A stretch of DNA of 64,000 bases from Desulfosalsimonas propionicica (GTDB lineage Bacteria; Desulfobacterota; Desulfobacteria; Desulfobacterales; Desulfosalsimonadaceae), in NCBI RefSeq assembly GCF_013761005.1, contig NZ_JACDUS010000002.1:186001-250000 (forward strand), written 5' to 3'. Both the position numbers and the translations under genes were made by a program. The notes beneath the pieces were generated by a model, which saw only the letters and a program-made list of their open reading frames with translations, made no database searches and was not told the origin of the DNA. The stretch's first letter is position 1, and each line of letters begins with the position of its first letter. Of this stretch, positions 26,509 to 34,722 are shown piece after piece.

Positions 26509-28290
26509 TTATTTGACTATGCTGCACTCATAAAACAATACATAAGGGCAAATATCATGGCAGTAGCCGTGATCGATCTGCTTGAAAATGGCGGCCAGGA
26601 CCTCGCCGTGCCGGTCGGTGAGACCGGCCTGCCTGACAATGCCGGTCTCACCGATTTCATGGATAAAACCCGAAGACACAAAGGTTTTCATCACCGGCTG
26701 GTGCACGTGGAAAATGGCCAGCCCCATGTCCCGGGCCGCAAGTTCATCTTTTAGCGCGCGCAGCTCATCAATGGCTGTGATATCAATAAAGCCCACTGCC
26801 TGAAAATCAAGAAGCACATATACCAGCGGGGTGCGCACCGCATCAACCCTTTCAAGAATGTGGGCCACCGTGTATTCCGCGTTGGCAAAAAATATGACAT
26901 TGTCTGAGCGCAGATGAAGAATCTGGGGGCAGCCGGGCTTGTCCGCGGCATCCGCGTTGACAAATACATTGATTTCCGGGTCCTTGGTGATTTGCACAAT
27001 TCGCGGATGCATGGTTTTCCACATAAAAAAGATCAAAGAGGCCGCAACCCCGATCATAAGCGCATAATCGGGTTTGACCGCAAGGGCCAGAACAAAGACC
27101 GTGACAGCCACAATTCCGTCATCTTTGTTCTGACGCCACAAAGAAAGCACCTCCCTGGGATGAAACAGGGTCATGACCGCGCTGATGACAACAGCGGCAA
27201 GGGCGGCTTTGGGAATATAGGTGAAAAGCGGGGTTAAAAACAGCAGGGCAAAAATCACCAAAAGCCCTGAAACAACGCTTGATATGGCGGTTTTGGCACC
27301 GGCTGCAAAATTAACGGCAGTGCGCGAAAACGAGCCGCTGACCGGGTAGCACTGGAAAAACCCCCCGATCAGGTTGGCCAGGCCCTGGCCCACAAATTCC
27401 TGGTTCACATCGATTTTCTGTTTGGATTCAGATGCCACGGCCTTGCTCACGCTGTAAGTTTCAGCAAAGCTGACCAGGGCGATGACCACCGCCGGACCGA
27501 TCAGGTTGCTGAGTGTCTCCGGGGCCACTGACGGCAAGTAAAATCCGGCAAGCCCGCCTGGGCTTTTTCCGGCCACGGCAACCCCGGCTTCATGGAGTTT
27601 GAGCAAGGCCACCGCGCCTGTTGACGCCACAAGGGCCACAAGCCCGGCCGGAAAGGCGGGCCGGTATTTTTTGACAAAATAGATAAAAACAAAGCACGAA
27701 ACCCCGATAAGCACGGTGGCCGGATGAAAGCCGGAAAGATTCTTCCCGATTTCAATGAGCATGAAAATGATAAATTCGTGGCGCTCCGTGCTGAGTCCCA
27801 GCAGATTGGGGATCTGGGCGGCGATAATGATCAGGGCCGCAGCAGAGGTAAACCCCTTGACTGCTGAATGGGATATAAACGACATGACCTGGCCCATGCC
27901 GGCAATGCCCACAGACAGGTAAATGGCCCCCACAAGGATTGAAAGCACCAGGGCCAGGTCAATGAACTGCCGGCTGCCGGGTTCGGCCAGGGGTGCGAGG
28001 GTGGTCAGCACCAGCAGGCTCATAATGGCAATGGGACCGGTGGCCAGCTGTCTGAGGCTTCCCCACAGCCCGCCGATGATCGGGGTAATGGCAGCCGCAT
28101 ACAGGCCGTAGACCGGCGGAAGGCCTGCCAACATGGCGTATGCCATGGACTGGGGAATCAGCACCACGGCCACGGTCAGCCCGGCCAGGCTGTCTGCGCG
28201 AAACATTTGCCATGAATAGCCCCTGAGCCATTGGATAAAAGGGAAAATCCGGAAAAGCAGGTTGTTGTTTTGAAAAATGCGGCCGGTCAT
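26509..28290 (-). CDS. SulP-family anion transporter with STAS domain
   Basis: This is 593 residues with a membrane domain of about 12 to 14 segments (residues about 20-420) and a C-terminal STAS domain (about 440-560). The SulP N-terminal signature (A-D-S-L-A-G-L-T-V-A-V-V-L-I-P-Q-S-M-A-Y-A, split here around residues 32-52) is clear. SulP proteins move sulfate, bicarbonate or carboxylates with sodium or protons. In a probable sulfate reducer, sulfate is a fair guess, but the substrate is not shown by the sequence. It lies upstream of the nuclease-ATPase pair, an odd operon partner. Confidence 0.88.
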   Translation of the reverse strand: MTGRIFQNNNLLFRIFPFIQWLRGYSWQMFRADSLAGLTVAVVLIPQSMAYAMLAGLPPVYGLYAAAITPIIGGLWGSLRQLATGPIAIMSLLVLTTLAPLAEPGSRQFIDLALVLSILVGAIYLSVGIAGMGQVMSFISHSAVKGFTSAAALIIIAAQIPNLLGLSTERHEFIIFMLIEIGKNLSGFHPATVLIGVSCFVFIYFVKKYRPAFPAGLVALVASTGAVALLKLHEAGVAVAGKSPGGLAGFYLPSVAPETLSNLIGPAVVIALVSFAETYSVSKAVASESKQKIDVNQEFVGQGLANLIGGFFQCYPVSGSFSRTAVNFAAGAKTAISSVVSGLLVIFALLFLTPLFTYIPKAALAAVVISAVMTLFHPREVLSLWRQNKDDGIVAVTVFVLALAVKPDYALMIGVAASLIFFMWKTMHPRIVQITKDPEINVFVNADAADKPGCPQILHLRSDNVIFFANAEYTVAHILERVDAVRTPLVYVLLDFQAVGFIDITAIDELRALKDELAARDMGLAIFHVHQPVMKTFVSSGFIHEIGETGIVRQAGLTDRHGEVLAAIFKQIDHGYCHDICPYVLFYECSIVK

Positions 28291-28509
28291 GGGTTTTTCT
28301 GTTTGCTCCTGAATTCAGGCGATTGTTTCAGGCAGATGATTTCAGGTATTTTTCTACCAGGATTCCGCGTTGCCGACAACCGGGTTTTGCCCGGGTAGCA
28401 GGCGCGTTGTTGACAAGGCAGGCAAGGTTTCTTAATTTATTGGTAATCAGTTTTGCCCGCGAATACTTACAGCCGCCAACTTCAGTTATTGGTGAAAGGA
28501 GGGAAAATC

Positions 28510-28983
28510 ATGGGTTTTGCACTTTCGGACATGCAATTGACCAGTCCGGGGTTTGAAAACCGGGGACAGATTCCGCAAAAATACACCGGCTACGGAGAAG
28601 ATGTATCCCCGCCCCTGGAATGGACAAAAGTGCCCGAGGGCACACGCAGCTTTGCCATTATTTGTCATGACCCGGATGCACCGCTGGTGGAGCCGGGCAC
28701 CTACGGGTTTGTCCACTGGGTTCTCTACAATATCGCCGGCGATGTCTCGGGAATTCCGGAGGGATGTCCCGACTACACCATGGGGGTCAACAATTTCAAC
28801 GAAAAGGGCTACAAAGGACCCAAGCCACCGCCCGGCCATGGCATCCATCACTACTTCTGGTGGCTGCTGGCGTTAAACAAGGATCTGAAACTGGAATCCG
28901 GCCTGACCCAGTGGCAGCTGCTGGAAAAAATCGAGCCGCATTTGATCGGCATGAACCGGCTTGTGGGTATCTACGAAAAATAG
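28510..28983 (+). CDS. YbhB/YbcL-type PEBP (Raf kinase inhibitor-like) protein
   Basis: This 157-residue cytoplasmic protein is of the phosphatidylethanolamine-binding fold. The family ligand-site segments are visible: C-H-D-P-D-A-P near residue 56, G-F-V-H-W-V near 71 and G-P-x-P-P-x-G-H-G-x-H-H-Y near 108. I chose the ATG at 28510 because AAAGGAGGG precedes it; an in-frame ATG 57 bases upstream has no such site. The biochemical role of bacterial members is not settled. It lies alone between two minus-strand loci. Confidence 0.88.
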   Translation: MGFALSDMQLTSPGFENRGQIPQKYTGYGEDVSPPLEWTKVPEGTRSFAIICHDPDAPLVEPGTYGFVHWVLYNIAGDVSGIPEGCPDYTMGVNNFNEKGYKGPKPPPGHGIHHYFWWLLALNKDLKLESGLTQWQLLEKIEPHLIGMNRLVGIYEK

Positions 28984-29031
28984 CCCCGGCGATTTTTTGC
29001 GCTCTGGTGGATTTTTTCGGTTTAAAAAACT

Positions 29032-29181
29032 GATGCACTCGTAAAAAGTCGGGATCTGACGGCTTTGTAAAAAGTTCAAGATCAAGGCTTGCGCGATTCC
29101 GAAGAATGGAGCGTGCTTAGCGTACGTGAAATTCTGAGGTATCGCGCGTAACGCAGATATTGGACTTTTTACGATGCCGTC
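29032..29181. repeat. Intergenic palindromic repeat, family 1, copy C (reverse orientation)
   Basis: The core at 29058-29181 is the reverse complement of copy A, with the same TTCAAGATCAAGGCTTGCGC and GCGTAACGCAGATATTGGAC blocks. A 26-base tail at 29032-29057 begins GATGCACTCGTAAAAAGTC, a third terminal motif like the tail of copy A. It lies between the convergent PEBP and TetR genes, 8 bases beyond the TetR stop. Confidence 0.85.
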
Positions 29182-29189
29182 AAAACTGA

Positions 29190-29810
29190 TCAACTGAATC
29201 GTCTGGCAATGAGTTTGCCAAGAAGCTGCATATGATCGAAAACCGCCTGCCGGTCCCGGCCCGGGTAATTGCGAAAGGAGATCAGCACGCCGTTTACTGC
29301 GGCAAAAAGGGCGCGGGCCATGGCCCGGGGGTTTTCGGTTGTATGGCCGGCCGCAAATATGGTTTCCAGCCGGTTGAGCAAAGCACGGGCGGCATTGTTG
29401 AGTTTTTCCACCAGGTCCGGGGCCAGTTCACCGTCGAGCATGAAATGGGTCATCATCCGGAAATAATGATCCTTTTGGGTCAGAAAATCAATGAAGTCGG
29501 CCACAACTGCTTCCAGCAGATTGCCTGGGGGGTTGTTTGCGGCAATGACATCAATTCTGGCCAGGATTTCTTCCACGCCCCGGAGAAAGGCTTCCATGAA
29601 AAGGGTCTGCTGATCCGGAAAATACCGGTAGATGGTGGCATGGGAAATACCGGCTTCGGCGGCAATGTCGCGGATGTTGACTTTATGAAACGGCTTGAAC
29701 CCAAAGACCCGTTCTGCCGCATCAATAATGACGTCCCGCTTGGCATTTTGCTCCTGCTTCTTTAAATCCGCAAATGTCTGTTTTTCAGGTATGTCAGTTG
29801 CGCGCGCCAG
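29190..29810 (-). CDS. TetR-family regulator with an apparent CTG start
   Basis: The frame encodes a complete TetR protein. The N-terminal helix-turn-helix is intact (I-R-D-I-A-A-E-A-G-I-S-H-A-T-I-Y-R-Y-F, on 29706-29625), and a ligand domain follows. No ATG, GTG or TTG exists between the upstream stop (29826-29828) and the helix-turn-helix; the first ATG, at 29597, would delete it. An AGGAG site sits 7 bases before a CTG at 29808-29810, which I take as the start (206 residues). ATC or ATT codons nearby are less well placed. Its neighbours suggest that it represses fatty-acid or acyl-CoA genes, in the way FadR-type TetR proteins do. Confidence 0.7.
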   Translation of the reverse strand: MARATDIPEKQTFADLKKQEQNAKRDVIIDAAERVFGFKPFHKVNIRDIAAEAGISHATIYRYFPDQQTLFMEAFLRGVEEILARIDVIAANNPPGNLLEAVVADFIDFLTQKDHYFRMMTHFMLDGELAPDLVEKLNNAARALLNRLETIFAAGHTTENPRAMARALFAAVNGVLISFRNYPGRDRQAVFDHMQLLGKLIARRFS

Positions 29811-29915
29811 GTTGATTCTCCTGTTTTAATGGTTTGATAACGGCATGACGGCCATTGGCATCAAAGATTGAAATATATCACAACCGCGGGTTTTGGAAAA
29901 AGGGATTTCAACACA

Positions 29916-29949
29916 GGCAGCCGCGGCACATGAGCGCACCGCGGCTGCC
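29916..29949 (-). terminator. Hairpin terminator downstream of the acyl-CoA dehydrogenase gene
   Basis: GGCAGCCGCGG (29916-29926) pairs perfectly with CCGCGGCTGCC (29939-29949) around a 12-base loop. On the minus strand it is followed by a T-rich stretch (TGAAATCCCTTTTTCC). It lies 28 bases after the dehydrogenase stop. Confidence 0.65.
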
Positions 29950-29977
29950 GGGGATTGAAAAATACAGAGCTGAAAGA

Positions 29978-31579
29978 TCAGGCCGATGCCATCACTTCAG
30001 ACAAGGCCAAATCCTGATAGGCATGAAACAAACGATGGCAGAACCCGTCCCATTGCTTCCAGAAATCCAGTGAGGCATCGTCTGTGCCAAAGGGTTCGGC
30101 CACAGCAATGAGCTCCCTGATCTCCTCAGCCAGGGCAGTGGCGGCTTCGGACTCGGCGCCTTTTAGCACTCCGGCCACAAATTCTTCCGGCGGATACCAG
30201 GACTTTGCCTTCTGAATGTCCCGATAAATCTGGGTGAGCAAAACATTTCGCGGTCCCTCCCAGAGCTCGTTGACCGCCCCGTCCCGGTATATGCGCGGAA
30301 GAGAGGAAAAATCCTCCATGACCCCGTGGCCGCCGAAAATGGACATGGCCAGCCGGGTGATGTCAACAGTATCCCAGGAAGCCGTGATTTTCTGCAGCAT
30401 GATCAGTTCCCGGATGTCAAAGCGATGGCGTTTCTGCGCTTGGGTTTCATCATTTGTCATCCCGCCTTTGAGCCCGCCTTCCAGGGCCAGAAAATCCCGG
30501 TAAAGCCGGAATGCCCCGGCTGTGGTTCTGCGGGCGGCTGTTTCCATCTCCCGGATCTGGCCGGCCACCAGGGGAAAGCGGTTGATGGGCATGCCAAAGG
30601 CCTCCCGGTACTCGCTGTATTTTTTGGCTTCCCGGGCCGCCCGGGTCATGCTGGCCGCACCGGAAAGCCCGACGGTAAGCCGTGAATAAGTGAGCACCAC
30701 GCCCGCCACGTTGGCCACCCCCCGGTCCAGGGGGCCCACGGGATAGGCCACGGCCCCGTCAAAAGTCAGTTCTGCCGTGGTCAGCTCGCTGGTGCCCATT
30801 TTCCATTTGATCCGGTCAATGGTATACCCGTTTCGGATCTCCTTTTCCTTGTTTCCCGGCAGCCAGGAGGGGACCACAAACAAGGCCACTTTTTCCGCCC
30901 CTTTGGGCCGGGCAGTGACAACAGCGTAGTCGGCATGGGTGGCGGAACAGAAAAACTTGGTTCCGTACAGCCGCCAGGTGCCGTCTTGTTCCACGGCTTC
31001 AAGCACGTTGGCCGGCACATCAGAGCCGCCGTGGATTTCGGACAAATATTGGGCGCCGATGGCAAAATCGCCGTCAATGCCTTCCTTGCAGTGCTGGACG
31101 ATCTGCTTTAGTTCCGGGGTGTCGGCAAACTGTTCGATAATGGCCACCAGCCCCTCGGTGCAGGTTACGGGGCAGGCAATGCAGGCTTCGCTGTTTTGAT
31201 AGATCAGATACATTTTGATCAGTTTGACCCATGGGTCGGTTTTCTTCGAAAAAAGGGCCTCTTTGAAGACTTCCTCTTCCATGACCCGGGTTTCCATGGG
31301 CCGGACAATGCGGTCGATGCGATGATTGTGGCCGTCATAGTGCATCATGTACGGCCGTTTTTCCGGCCAGGCAATGGCATCGGCCAGATCCCGCCACCGA
31401 AAAGAGGCTTTTTCAGAGACTTCTCCGGCCGCCTGGTCGACCATTTCGAATTTGTCTCCGGTGTAGCATTTCAGGACCTGTTGGATAAACGGATCATCCC
31501 GGTAGTAGTCCACCTGATTTCGCCACTCAAGAAACGGGTCGAAATTGTAGGAATTGATTTCCCTTGGATTGCGTTCCAT
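29978..31579 (-). CDS. Acyl-CoA dehydrogenase, AidB-like
   Basis: This 533-residue flavoprotein is of the acyl-CoA dehydrogenase superfamily, close in length and style to the AidB/isovaleryl-CoA-like branch. Visible family segments are the F-A-D-contacting S-E-I-H-G-G-S-D stretch near residue 180, M-G-T-S-E-L-T near 258, and G-G-H-G-V-M-E-D near 425. It would oxidise acyl-CoA at the alpha-beta bond, passing electrons to ETF. The ATG at 31579 has AAAGGAGAG before it. An acyl-CoA ligase gene lies 48 bases upstream on the same strand, so the two form an operon. Confidence 0.87.
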   Translation of the reverse strand: MERNPREINSYNFDPFLEWRNQVDYYRDDPFIQQVLKCYTGDKFEMVDQAAGEVSEKASFRWRDLADAIAWPEKRPYMMHYDGHNHRIDRIVRPMETRVMEEEVFKEALFSKKTDPWVKLIKMYLIYQNSEACIACPVTCTEGLVAIIEQFADTPELKQIVQHCKEGIDGDFAIGAQYLSEIHGGSDVPANVLEAVEQDGTWRLYGTKFFCSATHADYAVVTARPKGAEKVALFVVPSWLPGNKEKEIRNGYTIDRIKWKMGTSELTTAELTFDGAVAYPVGPLDRGVANVAGVVLTYSRLTVGLSGAASMTRAAREAKKYSEYREAFGMPINRFPLVAGQIREMETAARRTTAGAFRLYRDFLALEGGLKGGMTNDETQAQKRHRFDIRELIMLQKITASWDTVDITRLAMSIFGGHGVMEDFSSLPRIYRDGAVNELWEGPRNVLLTQIYRDIQKAKSWYPPEEFVAGVLKGAESEAATALAEEIRELIAVAEPFGTDDASLDFWKQWDGFCHRLFHAYQDLALSEVMASA

Positions 31580-31627
31580 ATGGTGCTCTCCTTTGAATTT
31601 TGTTTTTTTCTCCAAACAGAGTCGAAT

Positions 31628-33136
31628 TTAGGGCATCATGGTTTGGAGATCTTTTTTCAAAACTTTGCCCACGGAGTTTTTGGGGATCGCCTCCACAAAA
31701 ACAACGTCCTTGACCTGTTTGAACCCGGCCAGGTTCTGCCGGCACAACTCAAGGATATCCGCTTTGGATACCCGGGCTTCTTTTTGAGGGGCAATAAATG
31801 CCACAGGCACTTCTCCCCATTTCTCATCTGCCCTGCCCACAACAGCGGCTTCGGCCACGCCCGGCTGGGTGACGAGCAGGGCCTCGATTTCCGCCGGGTA
31901 AATATTTTCCCCGCCGCTGATGATCATATCCTTGAGCCGGTCAACCACGCAAACAAACCCGTCAGCGTCCTTTTTGCCCAGATCCCCGGAACGGTAATAT
32001 CCGTTGACCAGGACTTCCTTTGTGGCCGCGGGGTTGTTCCAGTAGCCGGTAAACACCTGGGGACCGAACAAACAGATTTCGCCGACTTCATCCGGGCCCA
32101 GTTCCCCGCCGTTGTCCGGGGAAAGAATTTTAACATCCCCGTGAAATACCGGCTTGCCCGCAGAGTCTGCTTTTTCCCAGGGCATGTCATGGGTCCAGAA
32201 CGTGATGGCACCGGTGTATTCCGTGGCCCCGTAGACCTGGTGCACGTTAATGCCCTTTTCCCGGTAGGCGGCAATCAGGTTTTGGGCAACAGGAGAACCG
32301 CCGCAGATGATCTGGTTCAGATGCGACAGATCGGCTTCTGCCATACCGGGCATCATGATCATGTATTGCAGCATGAGCGGCACGGTCATCAGAAAATTGA
32401 TCTTCTCATCGGCAATGACCGACCATATCTTTTGAGGATCAAAATCCGGCATGTATACGGTGGTGCAGCCCCGGTGCACGTTGGCCAGAATCGGGGCCAG
32501 CCCGCCGATGTGAAAAAGGGGAGCCACTGAGAGAAAACGGCTTTTGCTGCGCCAGTCAATGGTATGGCTCAATCCGATGGAGGCCCAGAACAGATTGTCA
32601 TGGGAGAGGGTCACGCCTTTGGGTTTTCCGGTGGTGCCGGAGGTGTACATTAAAAGCGCCGGGTCGCCGCCGGATCCGGTCTTTTGGGGTTCACTGCCGG
32701 ACATTTTTTTAAGTTCGGCTTCAAAATCCGGATCAGCGCTGCTGCTGTTTCTGCAGATATACACCCGGCAGGCGATATCCGGCCGGATCTGTTCCACCGG
32801 GTCGGTAAACTGTTGGTCATAAATCAGGGCCGTGGCGGTGCAGTCGTTTAAGATAAAAGCCAGTTCCCGGGCATGAAGCCGCCAGTTGAGCAGCACGGTT
32901 ACGACCCCGATTTTGGCGGCCCCAAACAGGCAGGTGGTCACCCATTCATCGTTTTTTCCCAGCACGGCCACCCGGTCTCCAGGGCGAATACCCCTGGCCG
33001 CCAGCACCTCGGCCACCTGATTGGCCCGTTTGTTGATTTGTTCATAGGAGTAGCGGTACCCGTCGCCCACCCCGGCTTCCTGATCCGGTGATAAAAAAGC
33101 CCGATTCTGCATTAAATTGCCAAGATTCAATTGCAT
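31628..33136 (-). CDS. Acyl-CoA ligase (AMP-binding)
   Basis: This is a 502-residue acyl-adenylate/CoA ligase. M-Y-T-S-G-T-T-G-K-P-K-G-V lies near residue 160, Y-G-A-T-E-Y near 280, D-R-L-K-D-M-I-I-S-G-G-E-N near 395 and the catalytic lysine in K-N-S-V-G-K-V-L near the end. Of two ATG codons 6 bases apart, the second (33136) has the better distance from GGAGC. The promoter upstream is strong and overlaps a palindromic operator, so the ligase and dehydrogenase are probably induced by a fatty or aromatic acid. The chain-length preference is unknown. Confidence 0.87.
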   Translation of the reverse strand: MQLNLGNLMQNRAFLSPDQEAGVGDGYRYSYEQINKRANQVAEVLAARGIRPGDRVAVLGKNDEWVTTCLFGAAKIGVVTVLLNWRLHARELAFILNDCTATALIYDQQFTDPVEQIRPDIACRVYICRNSSSADPDFEAELKKMSGSEPQKTGSGGDPALLMYTSGTTGKPKGVTLSHDNLFWASIGLSHTIDWRSKSRFLSVAPLFHIGGLAPILANVHRGCTTVYMPDFDPQKIWSVIADEKINFLMTVPLMLQYMIMMPGMAEADLSHLNQIICGGSPVAQNLIAAYREKGINVHQVYGATEYTGAITFWTHDMPWEKADSAGKPVFHGDVKILSPDNGGELGPDEVGEICLFGPQVFTGYWNNPAATKEVLVNGYYRSGDLGKKDADGFVCVVDRLKDMIISGGENIYPAEIEALLVTQPGVAEAAVVGRADEKWGEVPVAFIAPQKEARVSKADILELCRQNLAGFKQVKDVVFVEAIPKNSVGKVLKKDLQTMMP

Positions 33137-33160
33137 GCCCATGCTCCTTTACTTTTAGTA

Positions 33161-33187
33161 AATAAAATAACCAATGGTTACTTTATT
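33161..33187 (-). promoter_or_regulatory. Palindromic operator (probable TetR site)
   Basis: AATAAAATAACC (33161-33172) and GGTTACTTTATT (33176-33187) form a 27-base dyad around AAT with one mismatched pair. It overlaps the end of the -10 box of the acyl-CoA ligase promoter, where repressor binding would block polymerase. The TetR gene in the same locus is the obvious candidate regulator; this pairing is inference. Confidence 0.65.
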
Positions 33188-33212
33188 AAATCATTGATCA
33201 TTTTTTTGTCAA
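33185..33212 (-). promoter_or_regulatory. Sigma-70-type promoter of the acyl-CoA ligase-dehydrogenase operon
   Basis: On the minus strand TTGACA (33212-33207) and TTTAAT (33190-33185) are separated by 16 bases, giving a perfect -35 and a five-of-six -10 box. The start of transcription would be near 33178, about 42 bases before the ATG, inside the palindromic operator. Confidence 0.65.
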
Positions 33213-33296
33213 GCAAAACCATTTTGGAAATGATCGTATCAAAATCATTTGGCCGAAAGGGCAGGGGACAGTGGAGAAAAGGATGGGTAAAAGCCG

Positions 33297-33545
33297 TTAC
33301 TTCAAAACATTGCGCAGAATCTGATCCATGTCCTGGCTTTGAATATTGGCCTTTTCCCAGTGCCGGACAACGGCAGCATCCACGCCGAGCCTTTCCGCAA
33401 GGGCCTGTTGGGCCATTTTTTTTACCTCCCTCAGGGTTTGGATCTGCCGGCTTGTGAGCAGACCGGTTTTCCGGCGGAACTGATCGGCGATTTCCTGCTG
33501 CACGGCAGCCGTGCAGGCCACATTGCTGGTTGAAATCGGGAGCAT
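33297..33545 (-). CDS. Short XRE/MqsA-type helix-turn-helix protein
   Basis: This is an 82-residue protein whose C-terminal 55 residues form a helix-turn-helix of the MqsA/YgiT antitoxin style (L-T-S-R-Q-I-Q-T-L-R, then Q-Q-A-L-A-E-R-L-G-V and R-H-W-E-K-A). Full-length MqsA proteins have an N-terminal zinc domain with two CxxC pairs, absent here, and no toxin gene is adjacent. The ATG has no clear ribosome site and the frame is open upstream, so it may be a remnant or a stand-alone regulator. It lies 27 bases after the nitronate-monooxygenase-like gene. Confidence 0.6.
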   Translation of the reverse strand: MLPISTSNVACTAAVQQEIADQFRRKTGLLTSRQIQTLREVKKMAQQALAERLGVDAAVVRHWEKANIQSQDMDQILRNVLK

Positions 33546-33572
33546 GTTCCGATAGCCAACCCGGGTGTTGGC

Positions 33573-34574
33573 TCAGAAAAAATTGTTGACCTGCTGCTCC
33601 AGGTGAGAAAATCGCTTTTGAATGTCTGATAGGAGTTTTTCCATAAGCTGGGCCGCCGGGGGGATATCGTGGATCAGGCCGGCCACCTGGCCGCAGCAGA
33701 TCTCCGCGTCCTCGGCCAGTCCCAGGTGCTGGGACTGGTACTGGCCGTGCTCTTCGAGAAAAGCGATCAACTCCTGGGTGGATGCCCCGGATTTGCGCAT
33801 TTCCTGGAATTGTTCCGTAAACTTGTTGGCCAGGTCCCGGGCCAGCATGAATTCCTTTGATACGGATACGGTGCAGACGTCTTTGGCTGCGGCAATGGCT
33901 TGCTTGACCTTGTCATGGCTTTCCGACTCCAGTGTGGCCATAAACCGCGAGCCCATGTAAATGCCGTCGGCCCCCAGGGCCAGGGCGGCCAGAATTCCGC
34001 GTCCATCGCCGATGCCGCCGCCGGTCACCACGGGAATATCCACTGCATCGGCCACCATGGGGGTGAGCACGAATGTGGTCAGCTCGGTAAACCCCTTGTG
34101 GCCGCCGGCTTCAAATCCTTCGCAGATGACCGCATCCACGCCGGCATCCCGGGCCTTTTGGGCATGGCGGGCGGTGGAGATGGCGTGCAGCACCTTGATG
34201 CCGGCATTTTTCAGGGTTTGGGTGTAGGTGTCGGGCCGGCCAACCGATACGATGGCGGCCGGGACCTTTTCTTCAACCAACACCTCCACGATTTTTTTTG
34301 AATATTTCGTGTCCTCGCCAAAGCCCACAACCACATTTACGGCAAAGGGTTTGTTTGTGAGTTCCCGCACTTTGCCGATTTGTTTTCGCACCAGTTCTCC
34401 GGTGGCCTCCACGTCGGGGTTGATTTTATTCGCCCCTGCATTGGGTCCGATGGTGCCCATGCCCCCGGCTTCCGACACCGCTGCGGTCAGGGCAGCGCCG
34501 CTTACCCAGTTCATGGGGGCCTGGATGATGGGATAACGGATGCCGAGCAGACTGCAGATGCGATTTTGGCCCAT
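33573..34574 (-). CDS. Nitronate monooxygenase / FabK-like flavoprotein
   Basis: This is a 333-residue TIM-barrel FMN protein of the 2-nitropropane dioxygenase family, which includes nitronate monooxygenases and the enoyl-ACP reductase FabK. Conserved segments are Y-P-I-I-Q-A-P-M-N-W near the N-terminus, E-G-F-E-A-G-G-H near residue 133, and V-V-T-G-G-G-I-G-D-G-R-G near 165. Its place next to acyl-CoA genes favours a lipid role, but the sequence alone does not separate the two activities. GAGGTAAACC precedes the ATG. Confidence 0.83.
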   Translation of the reverse strand: MGQNRICSLLGIRYPIIQAPMNWVSGAALTAAVSEAGGMGTIGPNAGANKINPDVEATGELVRKQIGKVRELTNKPFAVNVVVGFGEDTKYSKKIVEVLVEEKVPAAIVSVGRPDTYTQTLKNAGIKVLHAISTARHAQKARDAGVDAVICEGFEAGGHKGFTELTTFVLTPMVADAVDIPVVTGGGIGDGRGILAALALGADGIYMGSRFMATLESESHDKVKQAIAAAKDVCTVSVSKEFMLARDLANKFTEQFQEMRKSGASTQELIAFLEEHGQYQSQHLGLAEDAEICCGQVAGLIHDIPPAAQLMEKLLSDIQKRFSHLEQQVNNFF

Positions 34575-34722
34575 GGTTTACCTCGCGTGTAAGTGTTCTT
34601 GTTTGCATTTAGGGATTTTGCAGGATCATAGCTGACAAATTTGCACCAAATGATTATAATAAAGTATACACCAATGCTTATCTCAAATCTAACATAATAC
34701 AGGTTCACAGCGGGGCAAAAAA

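Noticed and set aside
31196-32530. Plus-strand frame of 444 codons opposite the dehydrogenase and acyl-CoA ligase
   Set aside because: Antisense to strong family matches in a GC-rich region; no ribosome site or recognisable domain.
33554-33573. Inverted repeat AGCCAAC/GTTGGCT just after the nitronate-monooxygenase-like gene
   Set aside because: Short 7-base arms and no T-run; too weak to call a terminator or operator.
34660-34690. Possible second TetR operator (ACACCAATGCTTATC)
   Set aside because: It shares only the ACCAATG-TTA core with the palindrome at 33161 and is not itself a good dyad.
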